A DNA stretch of 64,000 bases from Chloroflexales bacterium ZM16-3 (GTDB taxonomy: Bacteria; Chloroflexota; Chloroflexia; Chloroflexales; Chloroflexaceae), in the NCBI GenBank assembly GCA_004138175.2, contig RYFE02000001.1:186001-250000 (forward strand), written 5' to 3'. Shown piece by piece: positions 8,235-21,752 of this stretch (its first letter is position 1; each line of letters starts with the position of its first letter). The position numbers were made by a program, and so were the translations under genes. The notes beneath the pieces were generated by a model that did no database searches, was not told where the DNA came from, and saw only the letters and a program-made list of their open reading frames with translations.

Positions 8235-10673
8235 ATGACACCGCACCCGCGCCTTTTCATCCTACCTGTGATCATCTGCTGCCTGATCATCCTCAACCTT
8301 GCGCCCGCGCCCTCGGGTGCCGCCGCCAGCCCTGATGGCCGTCCTGCGCAGGTTGTTCTCGATACGACGCAGCCCGCCGGCACGCCCGGTCTCGCCGCCG
8401 CCGGCTACCTCTCGCCCGTCACCGAGGCGAGCCCCTTCACCCATATGCTGCTGCGCTGGGACGCCGACGAGCCCGCCGAGGGCACCATCGCCGTGGCGGT
8501 GCGGGCCAGCATTGATGGCATTGCCTGGACAGCCTGGGGCGCGGTGGTGGAGGATCACGACCTCTGGCAGTCCGGCGATGGCGAGAGCACCCACTGGGGT
8601 GCCACGGTGTATGCGGGCGAGGGCGCTCGCTTCTGGCAGGCGCGGGCCAGCTTCACCCCCGCGCCCGACGGCCGCATGCCCGCGCTGCGCAGCATCGCTG
8701 TGAACACGGTGGATGGCCGCTTCGGCCCCCAGAACCCCGCGCCCATGGCCTCGCTCGATGCCCTCGGTAAGCCCGGCGTGGTCAGCCGCACCGCTTGGGG
8801 CAACCCAGACGGCCAGGGCAGCCGGGCCGCGCCCGTCCACTACCCGGTGAACCACATGGTCATCCACCACACCGCCGACTCGAACAGCCTGACCGGCAGC
8901 GAGAAGAGCTGGGCCGACCGGGTGCGCGCCGAGTGGGCCTTCCATACCTATACCCGTGGCTGGGGCGACGTGGGCTACAACTACTTGATCGACCCGAACG
9001 GCGTGATCTACGAGGGCCGGGCTGGCGGCGACGATGCCGTGGCTTTCCACGACACCGCCAACTACGGCTCGATGGGCATGTCGATGATCGGCACCTACTC
9101 CAGCCTCAATCCGACCCAGGCCGCCCTGAATAGCTTGGTCGATCTGCTGGCCTGGAAGGCCGATCAGAAGCGCATCGACCCGCTGGGCAGCTCCTACTAC
9201 TACGGCTGCGCCCACTCAATCTACTGCGCGCCCTTCAACCCCGGCGCGGTCGTGCCGAATATCGCAGGCCACCGCCAGGTGACGCCCGGCCACACCACCT
9301 GCCCCGGCGATAGCCTCCAGAACCTGCTGGCCGGCGTCCGCCAGAGCGTCCAGTCCCGCATCAGCGGGGCCGCCGACCCGCCCACAGCGCTGGAGGATAT
9401 AGAGCTGCTGGATGTGCAGTACGACCGTGACACCGTGGCGGCTGGCGAGCTGCTGAAGGTGACGTTCACGGTGCGCAACAGCGGCAGCATCACCATCCAG
9501 ACCCAGGACCCGCAGGCGGGCACGCGGCCTGATGCGGCCGCCAGCTTCGATCTGGCCAACAGCTATGTCTACGACGAGGGCGAGTGCTTCCTGGGAGCCG
9601 CCGGGCAGGGCTACCCGGCCTATCCGAAGGAGTCCGGTCGCTTCCGGGTGGCGCTCGGCACCACGGATCGTGCCCTTGTGTGCGACGGCGATAGCGGCGG
9701 CTACCCATGGCGCTGGGGGCTGAACGGCAGCCTGGCTCCCGGCGAGACCCGCCAGGTGGTGGGCTACCTGCGCTTCCGCGTGCCGGGCAGCCTGACCCTG
9801 CGGGCCGGGGCGCTTCAGGAGTATGTGGGCTACGCGGCGCGCGATGTCTTTCCGAAGACGATCACTGTGACCCCGGAGCGGCTGGCCCCCGCGCCGATCG
9901 GCTATGACTCGCAGCTGCAGCCCTTGGCCTATGTGTACCGCATGGGCGGCGTGCCCGACAATCTGCTGGCCCGCACCCAGAACCCGCTCTCGGTGGTGAA
10001 GGGCGAGCTTGCTGGCAGCTTTGCCTGGGGCGGTGAGACGATCAACTGGGGCCAGGCAGGACCAGTGGCCGGCCTGGACGACGAATTCATCATCGAGCAG
10101 ACCCGAGTCTTCGTCGCGCCGACGGATGGCGTGTACACCTTCGATGCCACCAGCGACGATGGCTCGTGGCTCTGGGTAGATGGCGTGGCGGTGGTGCTGA
10201 ATGCCGGGCTGCACTCATCCACTAGCGTCACCGGGACAATCAGCCTGACGGCGGGACGCCATGTGCTCTCGTTCAAGTACTTTGAGCGCAGCGGCGACGC
10301 GGTTGCTGGCTATAGTGTGAAGCTGCCGGGCGCGGTCGACTTTGGCAGCCTGATCGAAGGGCTTGGTGGGCGTGATGCTGATGTGGACGGCAGCACGGAC
10401 GCAACCTTCCAGCGCCTGCGCGGGCTCACCGTGGCCGCAGATGACCAGGGCGGCAGTGGCGTGACAAAGCTCCAGGTGTCATTTGATGGGGAGCAGTGGC
10501 TCGACGTGCCCGGCGGTGTTTTCACCCTGAGCAGTGTGGTTGACGGCAGCTACACCCTGCGCTACAGGGCGGTGGACGCGGCGGGGAACGAGTCGCCGGT
10601 GCAGACCCTTAGCTTCCGGGTTGAGTCGGTCCAGCAGCAGTGGCAGATCTACCTGCCGGTGGTGGTGCGGTAG
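8235..10673 (+). CDS. Secreted N-acetylmuramoyl-L-alanine amidase (PGRP fold) with PA14 and Ig-like domains
   Basis: This 812-residue protein begins with a signal peptide (hydrophobic to about residue 30). A PGRP/amidase-2 domain spans about residues 175-380, with zinc-type histidines in HMVIHHTADSN and GHRQVTPGHTTCPGD, and the conserved FHTYTRGWGDVGYNYLI segment. A CARDB-like Ig domain (about 395-530), a PA14-like domain (about 560-690, with DDGSWLWVDG) and a final Ig-like domain follow. The end reads QIYLPVVVR. It probably cuts or binds peptidoglycan, its own or that of prey, outside the cell. The downstream gap is a heptamer hairpin. The catalytic-domain call is strong; the target is not known. 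Confidence 0.85.
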   Translation: MTPHPRLFILPVIICCLIILNLAPAPSGAAASPDGRPAQVVLDTTQPAGTPGLAAAGYLSPVTEASPFTHMLLRWDADEPAEGTIAVAVRASIDGIAWTAWGAVVEDHDLWQSGDGESTHWGATVYAGEGARFWQARASFTPAPDGRMPALRSIAVNTVDGRFGPQNPAPMASLDALGKPGVVSRTAWGNPDGQGSRAAPVHYPVNHMVIHHTADSNSLTGSEKSWADRVRAEWAFHTYTRGWGDVGYNYLIDPNGVIYEGRAGGDDAVAFHDTANYGSMGMSMIGTYSSLNPTQAALNSLVDLLAWKADQKRIDPLGSSYYYGCAHSIYCAPFNPGAVVPNIAGHRQVTPGHTTCPGDSLQNLLAGVRQSVQSRISGAADPPTALEDIELLDVQYDRDTVAAGELLKVTFTVRNSGSITIQTQDPQAGTRPDAAASFDLANSYVYDEGECFLGAAGQGYPAYPKESGRFRVALGTTDRALVCDGDSGGYPWRWGLNGSLAPGETRQVVGYLRFRVPGSLTLRAGALQEYVGYAARDVFPKTITVTPERLAPAPIGYDSQLQPLAYVYRMGGVPDNLLARTQNPLSVVKGELAGSFAWGGETINWGQAGPVAGLDDEFIIEQTRVFVAPTDGVYTFDATSDDGSWLWVDGVAVVLNAGLHSSTSVTGTISLTAGRHVLSFKYFERSGDAVAGYSVKLPGAVDFGSLIEGLGGRDADVDGSTDATFQRLRGLTVAADDQGGSGVTKLQVSFDGEQWLDVPGGVFTLSSVVDGSYTLRYRAVDAAGNESPVQTLSFRVESVQQQWQIYLPVVVR

Positions 10674-10675
10674 GG

Positions 10676-10734
10676 TGATTGCAGATTATAGATTGCAGAT
10701 TGCAGATCCAATCTGCAATCTGCAATCTGCAATT
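10676..10734. repeat. Heptanucleotide inverted array (ATTGCAG type)
   Basis: The left arm repeats GATTGCA/GATTATA; the right arm is AATCTGC repeated. The hairpin lies between the convergent amidase and histidine kinase genes and could act as a shared transcription end, though it has no T tract. Confidence 0.9.
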
Positions 10735-10737
10735 CAT

Positions 10738-14619
<3,882 letters not shown>

Positions 14620-14634
14620 AGGGGGTTTACCTGA

Positions 14635-14727
14635 ATATAGCCGATCACCGATAGCCGATGCCTGCGGTGAAACGCTGCGCTGGCCTTACCGGCTATCGGC
14701 TATCGGCTATTGGTTATCGGTTATTAC
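14635..14727. repeat. Heptanucleotide inverted array (GGCTATC type)
   Basis: The left arm carries ATAGCCG/ATCACCG units and the right arm GGCTATC, GGCTATT and GGTTATC units, separated by about 40 bases. It lies between the AmrS-like gene and the histidine kinase, both on the minus strand. Confidence 0.88.
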
Positions 14728-14731
14728 CTGC

Positions 14732-15730
14732 TCAGCGCTGCTTAAAGATCGAGAGCTGAATCTGCGCGTCGTGGCCGCAGCTCTCGCACACCCCGTCTTT
14801 GATCCCGACCATGCGGGCGACCCCGTTGGTGCGGGTGATCAGCGTGGCCTGGCAGCTGGGGCAGCGGGTGGCCTGGTTCGTCTCGGCGGTGTAGATATAG
14901 TGCAGTCCGCTCTCGTGGCCAATGCGCCTAGCCCGCACCACCGAGGATGCTGTCTCGCTGCCGGCGTCGCCGGGGAGCACATGCCAGGGCGTGTGGTCGC
15001 CCAGGGTGGTGACGATCCATGTCGCCAGGTCGCGCAGCTCGTCGGGGCTATCGTTGACGCCGTTGTGGATGCGCGTGCTGACCTCGATATGGCAATGGTA
15101 GCGGGCGTGGGCCTCGGCGATGAGCGCCAGCCCGGCCCGCCAGTCGGGAACCCCGCCCAGCCGCGCGTAGGACGCGTCGCTGAACCCGCGCAGGTCGAAG
15201 CTGATCGCGTCGAGGTAGGGGGCGAGCGACTCAAGCGCCTCGGGGGTGAGCGCACCAGTGGTGACGAGGGCCGTCACCCGGCTGGAGGCCCGGCTGAGCT
15301 GGAGCAGCTCCAGGACATACTCATAGGAGACGGCCGGCTCGCCGTAGGCCCAGATGATCCCCCGGCAAAGGCGCTCCAGAGCGAAGTTTGCCGCCCGCTC
15401 GGCGTCGAGCCGCCGCTGCTTGGTGGGGTCTGTCGGGATGCTGGCGTAGGGGCCGCGCTGCTGGTCGGCTGTTGATGCGTAGCCCCACCCGCCGATCGAG
15501 AGCATGAGCGTGTCGGGGAAGAAGTGCCAGAGCCGGTGATCCTCAACCGGGCCGATGGCGGCGCCGCTGATCAGCCCGAAGCTGAGGAGGGCGATCCCCT
15601 CGTCGGTGGCGGCGCGCACCTGGCAGCGTCCTGTCTCTCCAGGGCGAAGGGCGCAGCGCCACTGGCACGCCGCGCAGTGAAAGGCCCCGTCATCGCTCGG
15701 CGTCATAAGTTCAGCGAGAGGCGTTGTCAT
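14732..15730 (-). CDS. AmrS-like radical-SAM homologue lacking the 4Fe-4S cysteine triad
   Basis: The 332-residue protein follows the AmmeMemoRadiSam enzyme layout. It has an N-terminal CxxCxxxC element (CAACQWRCALRPGETGRC), the GPVEDHRLWHFFPDT segment, the later IIWAYGEPAVSYEY and YLDAISFDLRGFSDASY blocks, and a C-terminal zinc ribbon (CPSC...CESC). At the point where the family has CxxxCxxC, this protein reads GYASTADQQRG, so all three cluster cysteines are gone. It therefore probably cannot do radical-SAM chemistry and may be a binding or regulatory relative. The start at MTTPLAEL follows an AGGAG; the open frame extends 49 residues upstream. No AMMECR1 or MEMO partner is nearby. Confidence 0.75.
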   Translation of the reverse strand: MTTPLAELMTPSDDGAFHCAACQWRCALRPGETGRCQVRAATDEGIALLSFGLISGAAIGPVEDHRLWHFFPDTLMLSIGGWGYASTADQQRGPYASIPTDPTKQRRLDAERAANFALERLCRGIIWAYGEPAVSYEYVLELLQLSRASSRVTALVTTGALTPEALESLAPYLDAISFDLRGFSDASYARLGGVPDWRAGLALIAEAHARYHCHIEVSTRIHNGVNDSPDELRDLATWIVTTLGDHTPWHVLPGDAGSETASSVVRARRIGHESGLHYIYTAETNQATRCPSCQATLITRTNGVARMVGIKDGVCESCGHDAQIQLSIFKQR

Positions 15731-16089
15731 AGATATACATGCTCCTGCGGTCGCGCACAGCCTAGCGTTTTGCGAATCCTTCGGGTATAATGCTGGGGAA
15801 TTTTGGGGGGAAGATAAGGCTTCGGGGGGTGGGGAGCGGGAGTTGGTGCCAGCGCACCTGAGTACCCTGCGCGACACCAGAGGGTCTATGAACCTGAAGC
15901 ATTGTCTAAACCTCCCAAGGCGGCTATGCTCGCCGCCTCCTATCGTGACGAGTGAGATTGTCTGGCTTGAGCCACGAGCATCAGGCGCGGCAGCGTACGA
16001 GCTTCAGTGGCTCAGTGGATTAATTATTCCGCTCAGCACTCTAGTGGGGCTAGTGTAGCACAGCATCCGAACACTGCGCCAAGGATACC
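15731..16089. other. Divergent intergenic region before lepB
   Basis: This 359-base stretch contains a GGGTATAATGC box near 15785 (extended -10 form, same as the tatA promoter box), a GC-rich AAGGCGG...CCGCC stem near 15917-15938, and one copy of a short dispersed element at 15999-16041. No convincing gene was found. Confidence 0.45.
15999..16041 (+). repeat. Short dispersed element (about 43 bp), copy 1
   Basis: It begins CGAGCTTCAGTGGCTCA and ends CGCTCAGCACTC. A copy in inverted orientation lies at 20535-20577. The ends are conserved and the middle 13 bases differ. Confidence 0.6.
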
Positions 16090-16830
16090 ATGGATCAAAC
16101 ACCGCCGCGCCGCCGTATCGGAATCGATTCCTCTGCCCCGAACCCGCCCGACATTCCCGCCGCCGATGGCGCATGGGAGCATATCCCCGACGATCACGCC
16201 GACGAATCTCCCCCAGTCCGAGTCCGCTCTGTTGTCCGCGAGCTTGTCGAGACGGCGATCTTCATCCTGCTGATCTTCTTCATTGTTCGCGGGATCGTCC
16301 AGAATTTTAAGATCGAAGGCTCCAGCATGGAGCCGACGATGCACAGCGGTGAGTATATTCTGGTCAACAAGCTGGTCTACTTCCACTTCGACCTCAACGC
16401 GCCCATGCGGCTGATGCCGGGCCAGGAGAGCCTGCCCCAGAAGATTATCTACCCCTTCCACCAGCCGCGCCGGGGCGATATTGTGGTGTTCGAGTACCCG
16501 CGCGATGTCAGCAAAGACTATATCAAGCGGGTGATCGGCCTGCCCGGCGACACCCTCGACATCAACGATGGCAAGGTCTTTGTGAACGGGGAGGAGCTGA
16601 GCGAGCCCTACCTCGGCGGTGCCGCGACGGCCTGCCTCGGCAGCCGGGTCTGCGGCAATGGCCCCTTCGTCATCCCCGATGGCACGATCTTTGTCATGGG
16701 CGACAACCGCAACAACAGCAGCGACTCGCGCGAGTGGGACTCGCTGCCGCTCGACCGCGTCGTCGGCCAGGCATGGGTGATCTACTACCCTGTTTCGAAC
16801 TGGGGCCTCGTGCCGCACCACGACTATTGA
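16090..16830 (+). CDS. lepB: Signal peptidase I
   Basis: This 246-residue membrane-anchored serine protease removes signal peptides from exported proteins. A cytosolic N-terminal stretch of about 55 residues precedes one membrane segment (ETAIFILLIFFIVRGIV). The catalytic serine is in KIEGSSMEPTMHSGE and the general-base lysine in YIKRVIGLPGD; the conserved MGDNRNNSSDSRE box follows. The order and length fit family S26A. The long N-terminus rich in Pro and acidic residues is not typical of E. coli LepB. A heptamer hairpin lies directly after the stop codon. Confidence 0.95.
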   Translation: MDQTPPRRRIGIDSSAPNPPDIPAADGAWEHIPDDHADESPPVRVRSVVRELVETAIFILLIFFIVRGIVQNFKIEGSSMEPTMHSGEYILVNKLVYFHFDLNAPMRLMPGQESLPQKIIYPFHQPRRGDIVVFEYPRDVSKDYIKRVIGLPGDTLDINDGKVFVNGEELSEPYLGGAATACLGSRVCGNGPFVIPDGTIFVMGDNRNNSSDSREWDSLPLDRVVGQAWVIYYPVSNWGLVPHHDY

Positions 16831-16905
16831 TAGGGCTGAGGGCTGAAGGCTGAAGGCTGAAGGCTCAGCATATTCAGCCCTCAGCCCTCAGCCCTTAGCC
16901 TTTAT
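16831..16905. repeat. Heptanucleotide inverted array (GGCTGAA type)
   Basis: The left arm is GGGCTGA then GGCTGAA repeated; the right arm is TTCAGCC and CTCAGCC repeated, around a short CATA centre. It occupies the whole lepB-GT4 gap and takes the place where a ribosome site for the GT4 gene would be expected. Confidence 0.92.
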
Positions 16906-16907
16906 CT

Positions 16908-18047
16908 ATGCATATTGCCGTCAACGCCCACCTGCTCGCCCACACCAAGTCGTTCCGCCGCGCCGGGATCTCCCACTACGTCGAGCAGACGCTCATTCAG
17001 CTTGGGCAGATCGACCGCTCTAACCGCTACGATATCTACACGACACGTGGCCTCGGTGCCGCCGCCCTTGGCCTACCGGCCAACTTTCGGGTGCGACCGA
17101 GCCTGTTCCACACGATCAACCCGCGTGTGCGCATCCCCTGGGAGCAGCTAGTCGCCCCGACTCTGCTGCGCATCTCCGGTGCCGACGTCTTCCACGGCGT
17201 GCATAGCGTGGTGCCGCTGAGCTGCCCGGTGCCCAGCGTCGTCACCATCCACGACCTGGCCTTTATCCGCTTCTCGCAGACCTTCCGGGCCTATAATCGG
17301 GCCTACCTCGACTTTGCCACCCGCCTGAGCGCCCGCCGTGCCTCCCGCATCCTGGTGGTCTCTGAACATACGAAGCGCGAGGTGGTCGGCCTGCTCGGTG
17401 TGCCCGAGGAGCGGGTTGTGGTGACGCCCAACGCCGCCAGGGACAGCTTCCGCCTCCCCAACCCGGCGGCCCTGGCCGCCTTCCGCGCCCGCCACAGCCT
17501 GCCCGAGCGCTTTGTGCTCTACGTGGGCACCCTGGAGCCGCGCAAGAACCTGACCACCCTGCTCGACGCCTACGCCGAGGTGGCGAAGCGCTTCCCCGAT
17601 GTGCCTCTGCTGGTGGGCGGCGGCAAGGGCTGGCTCTACGACGCGATCTTCAAGCGGCTTGATGCGCTCGGTCTGCGCGACAAGGTGACCTTTGTGGGCT
17701 ACCTCGACGAGGAGGAGCTGCCGCTCTGGTACGCCGCCGCCAGCGTCTTCGCCTTCCCCTCGATCTATGAGGGCTTCGGCATGCCGCCGCTTGAGGCTAT
17801 GGCCTGCGGCACCCCGGTGGTCACATCCAACACATCGAGCCTTCCCGAAGTGGTCGGCGACGCCGGCATCATGGTCGACCCGCGCAGCGCCGAGGCGCTG
17901 GCCGACGCCCTCTCCCGCGTGCTGGGCGACCGCGAGTTGCACGCCGATCTCTCCGCGCGCGGCCTGCGGCAGGCCGCCACCTTTACCTGGTGCACCACCG
18001 CCGAGCGCACGCTGCGGGCGTATGAGGCTGCCGTGGGAGGATTATAG
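16908..18047 (+). CDS. Glycosyltransferase family 4 (mannosyltransferase-like)
   Basis: This 379-residue GT-B enzyme has an N-terminal acceptor domain (MHIAVNAHLLAHTKSFRRAG) and a C-terminal nucleotide-sugar domain. The C-terminal half carries LYVGTLEPRKNL, the FVGYLDEEELPLWYAAA block and the donor-site EGFGMPPLEAMACGTPVV motif with its two glutamates. It probably transfers a hexose from an NDP- or GDP-sugar to a lipid or polysaccharide acceptor at the membrane. No other polysaccharide genes are adjacent. No Shine-Dalgarno is visible because the heptamer array reaches to three bases from the ATG. Confidence 0.9.
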   Translation: MHIAVNAHLLAHTKSFRRAGISHYVEQTLIQLGQIDRSNRYDIYTTRGLGAAALGLPANFRVRPSLFHTINPRVRIPWEQLVAPTLLRISGADVFHGVHSVVPLSCPVPSVVTIHDLAFIRFSQTFRAYNRAYLDFATRLSARRASRILVVSEHTKREVVGLLGVPEERVVVTPNAARDSFRLPNPAALAAFRARHSLPERFVLYVGTLEPRKNLTTLLDAYAEVAKRFPDVPLLVGGGKGWLYDAIFKRLDALGLRDKVTFVGYLDEEELPLWYAAASVFAFPSIYEGFGMPPLEAMACGTPVVTSNTSSLPEVVGDAGIMVDPRSAEALADALSRVLGDRELHADLSARGLRQAATFTWCTTAERTLRAYEAAVGGL

Positions 18048-18090
18048 AGCGGGTGAGACGCTCTCTATAACCCCATGGCTGTTGCAACGT

Positions 18091-18205
18091 CCTGGGGCTT
18101 CGCCCCAGACCCGGTTTTTTGTTGGGTTTGGGCGGCGGAGCCGCCCAAACCCAACAAAAAAGTTCTGCGGGGGCGGCGCAGCCGCCCCCGCACCCCCACC
18201 GGGAG
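18091..18205. repeat. Dispersed triple-hairpin element, copy 2
   Basis: The three stems are CCTGGGGCTTCGCCCCAG, a long TTTTTTGTTGGGTTTGGGCGGC arm pair with a GGAG-type centre, and GCGGGGGCGGCGCAGCCGCCCCCGC. It is the inverted relative of the element at 1680-1789. It fills most of the gap between the GT4 gene and the tatA promoter. Confidence 0.85.
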
Positions 18206-18223
18206 CTATAACTCTCCCTCCTG

Positions 18224-18251
18224 TTGACACCCCCTCTCGCTAGGGTATAAT
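18224..18251 (+). promoter_or_regulatory. Sigma-70-type promoter for tatA
   Basis: TTGACA and TATAAT, both perfect consensus, are separated by 16 bases with a GGG before the -10 box. Transcription would start near 18258, about 88 bases before the tatA ATG. Confidence 0.75.
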
Positions 18252-18345
18252 GCTTGTAGAAGTTCTCAGCGGGGTTTTCCGCGAGTGTGTAAACGACAAT
18301 ATCGAGCGGTCGTGCGCCGCGCCTGATAACAAAAGGAGATACGTC

Positions 18346-18528
18346 ATGTTTGGTCTAGGCGTGCCAGAGCTCCTGATCATCCTCGTGATTGTGATCGCAG
18401 TCTTCGGCGCGGGCCGGATCGCCGGCATTGGCGGCGCCCTCGGCGGCAGCATCCGCGAGTTTAAGAAGGCCGTAAAGGACGACGACTTCCCGAAGACTGA
18501 TGATGTCAAGGGTGAGACGAAGGCGTAA
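18346..18528 (+). CDS. tatA: Sec-independent protein translocase TatA/TatE-like subunit
   Basis: This 60-residue protein has the standard TatA form: a short periplasmic start, one membrane helix ([19 protein letters not shown]), a glycine hinge, then an amphipathic helix ([16 protein letters not shown]) and an acidic tail. It would help form the channel for folded twin-arginine substrates. The start is set by AAAAGGAG eight bases upstream. No tatC is in the window. A consensus promoter precedes it and a rho-independent terminator follows, so it is probably transcribed alone. Confidence 0.93.
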   Translation: MFGLGVPELLIILVIVIAVFGAGRIAGIGGALGGSIREFKKAVKDDDFPKTDDVKGETKA

Positions 18529-19914
<1,386 letters not shown>

Positions 19915-19927
19915 GGGTAGAAGATTA

Positions 19928-19972
19928 GGGGCCAAGGGACAGCGTGCAAGCGCTGTTCCTTGGCCCCTTTTT
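19928..19972 (+). terminator. Rho-independent terminator after obgE
   Basis: GGGGCCAAGGGACAGCG pairs with CGCTGTTCCTTGGCCCC around a short loop, followed by TTTTT. Confidence 0.93.
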
Positions 19973-20067
19973 CGCTTTAAGGTCTGGTATACTGTAGTGG
20001 GAGCCTTGTCTTTTAATTATTTGTGATGTTGTTCACATATTTGAACGACACGGAAAGCATAGACGAG

Positions 20068-20535
20068 ATGCAAGCCCGTGAGATCATGACCCGGAGCGTG
20101 ATCAGCATCCGTGAGGATGCGAGGGTTGAGGAAGCGGCGCGGCTGCTGGCGCGCAATCGGATCAGTGGACTGCCGGTGGTGAATGCTGATGGCTCGCTGG
20201 TGGGGCTGATCACTGAGCACGACCTGATCGCCAAGCAGGGGCGCACGGTGGCCGATCTGATGAGCCGTGGGGTGATCAGCGTGAGCGCTGACACCGACCT
20301 GGACCAGGTGCAGCACCTGCTGACGAACCAGCGCATCCGGCGCGTGCCGGTGGTGGAGCACGGCAAGGTGGTGGGCATCCTGAGCCGCTCGGATCTGGTG
20401 CGCCAGATCGCGATGCGCTGGGTCTGCGATGTCTGCGGCGAGATCGTGCGCAGCCTAGATCCGCCGTCGAAGTGTCCGCTCTGCGGTGCCGAAGAGAGCG
20501 CATTTGCGCACGATGTGGTGCAGCCAGGGATGTGA
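20068..20535 (+). CDS. CBS-pair protein with C-terminal zinc ribbon
   Basis: The roughly 155-residue protein has two CBS repeats (EIMTRSVISIREDARVEEAA onward, and DLMSRGVISVSADTDLDQV onward) and then a four-cysteine ribbon, CDVCGE...CPLCGAEE. CBS pairs bind adenosyl ligands such as AMP, ATP or SAM, and the ribbon resembles rubrerythrin/rubredoxin-like zinc sites, so it is a likely energy- or redox-linked regulator. The start at MQAREIM is the family-like one; GTG/ATG codons at 20023 and 20026 would add about 14 residues. It precedes the pyruvate dehydrogenase genes by about 75 bases and may be expressed with them. Confidence 0.8.
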   Translation: MQAREIMTRSVISIREDARVEEAARLLARNRISGLPVVNADGSLVGLITEHDLIAKQGRTVADLMSRGVISVSADTDLDQVQHLLTNQRIRRVPVVEHGKVVGILSRSDLVRQIAMRWVCDVCGEIVRSLDPPSKCPLCGAEESAFAHDVVQPGM

Positions 20536-20577
20536 GCACTGAGCGAGATGATCCGGCCGTTGAGCCACTGAAGCTCG
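20535..20577 (-). repeat. Short dispersed element (about 43 bp), copy 2
   Basis: The minus strand begins CGAGCTTCAGTGGCTCA and ends CGCTCAGTGCTC, matching the copy at 15999-16041. It overlaps the end of the CBS gene and lies before the pdhA ribosome site. Confidence 0.6.
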
Positions 20578-20610
20578 CGCCCGCCGGTGAGCATGCATAA
20601 GGAGACGTAC

Positions 20611-21678
20611 ATGGCGAAGGTTGAGGAAGCCGTGCGGGCCGCCCTTGAGGACGAGGATGTTGGGACGCTACGGCACTACTACTACCAGATGCTGTTGCTG
20701 CGCCGCTTCGAGGAGCGCACCAGCGAGATGTATGTGAAGGCGAAGATCGGCGGCTACTGCCACTTGAACCTTGGTGAGGAGGCCACGATTGTCGGCCTGA
20801 TGGCTGCCCTCACCCCCGACGACTATATCTTTACGAACTATCGTGAGCACGGCTATATTATCGCCCGTGGCGTGGAGCCCGGCCCGGTGATGGCCGAGCT
20901 CTTCGGTAAGGAGACGGGCGTGTCCGGCGGGCGCGGCGGCTCGATGCACCTGTTCGACCGCGCGCGGGGCTTTATGGGCGGCTACGCGATTGTCGGCGGG
21001 CAGGTGCCCCTGGCGGTGGGCGCGGCCTACGCCCTGAAGTACCAGGAGAAGCCCGGTGTTGTGGTGGCCCAGATGGGCGATGCCACCACCAATATCGGTG
21101 CCTTCTACGAGTCGCTGAACCTTGCCAAGCTCTGGCGGCTGCCCATCCTCTTCTTTATCGTCAATAACGGCTACGGCATGGGCACCTCGGTGGAGAATGG
21201 CTCCTCGGAGCCGGACCTCTACAAGAAGGGCGGCTCCTTCCGCATCCACGGCGAGCGTGTGGACGGCACCGATATCCTGGCCGTGCGCGACACGGTGCGC
21301 CGCCTGCGCCAGAAGGCCGAGCAGGAGGGCGAGCCTGCCATCCTCGACATCACCTCCTTCCGCTTTCGCGGCCACTCGGTGATCGACGCCGACCGTTACC
21401 GCGATGCGGACGCCGTCCGCCGCAGCCGCGAGGCATTCGACCCGGTGCGCAACTTCGCCACGATCCTCCTCGACCACGGGTTCGCCGACGACTCTTTCCT
21501 TAAAGAGACGGCCGAGCTGGTGGATCACGAGGTACAGGAGGCGATCGACTTCGCCAACGGCAGCCCCGAGCCGAAGTTCGAGGATCTCTACACCTACATG
21601 TACGCCACCCCGGTGCCCAATATCCCCGGCCCCGAGGATGCGATCCGCGAGGTGAAGATCAACCGAGGAGAAGTTTAA
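20611..21678 (+). CDS. pdhA: Pyruvate dehydrogenase E1 component, alpha subunit
   Basis: This 355-residue thiamine-diphosphate enzyme subunit has the E1-alpha hallmarks: HYYYQMLLLRRFEERTSEMY, the GGRGGSMHLFDRARGFMGGYAIVGGQ segment, the TPP motif MGDATTNIGAFYESLNLAKLW...NNGYGMGT, and the phosphorylation-loop region SFRFRGHSVIDADRYR. It decarboxylates pyruvate and passes acetyl to E2. The TPP motif begins GDA rather than the usual GDG. AAGGAG precedes the ATG. It leads the E1-alpha, E1-beta, E2 operon. Confidence 0.95.
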   Translation: MAKVEEAVRAALEDEDVGTLRHYYYQMLLLRRFEERTSEMYVKAKIGGYCHLNLGEEATIVGLMAALTPDDYIFTNYREHGYIIARGVEPGPVMAELFGKETGVSGGRGGSMHLFDRARGFMGGYAIVGGQVPLAVGAAYALKYQEKPGVVVAQMGDATTNIGAFYESLNLAKLWRLPILFFIVNNGYGMGTSVENGSSEPDLYKKGGSFRIHGERVDGTDILAVRDTVRRLRQKAEQEGEPAILDITSFRFRGHSVIDADRYRDADAVRRSREAFDPVRNFATILLDHGFADDSFLKETAELVDHEVQEAIDFANGSPEPKFEDLYTYMYATPVPNIPGPEDAIREVKINRGEV

Positions 21679-21738
21679 TGTTGAATGCTGAATGTTGAAT
21701 GCTGGCATTCAACATTCAACATTCAACATTCAGCATTG
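21676..21738. repeat. Heptanucleotide inverted array (ATTCAAC type)
   Basis: The left arm TGTTGAA/TGCTGAA pairs with the right arm of ATTCAAC units ending ATTCAGC. It starts at the pdhA stop codon and fills the gap to pdhB, within an operon. Confidence 0.92.
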
Positions 21739-21752
21739 GGAGCGTAGCGACC

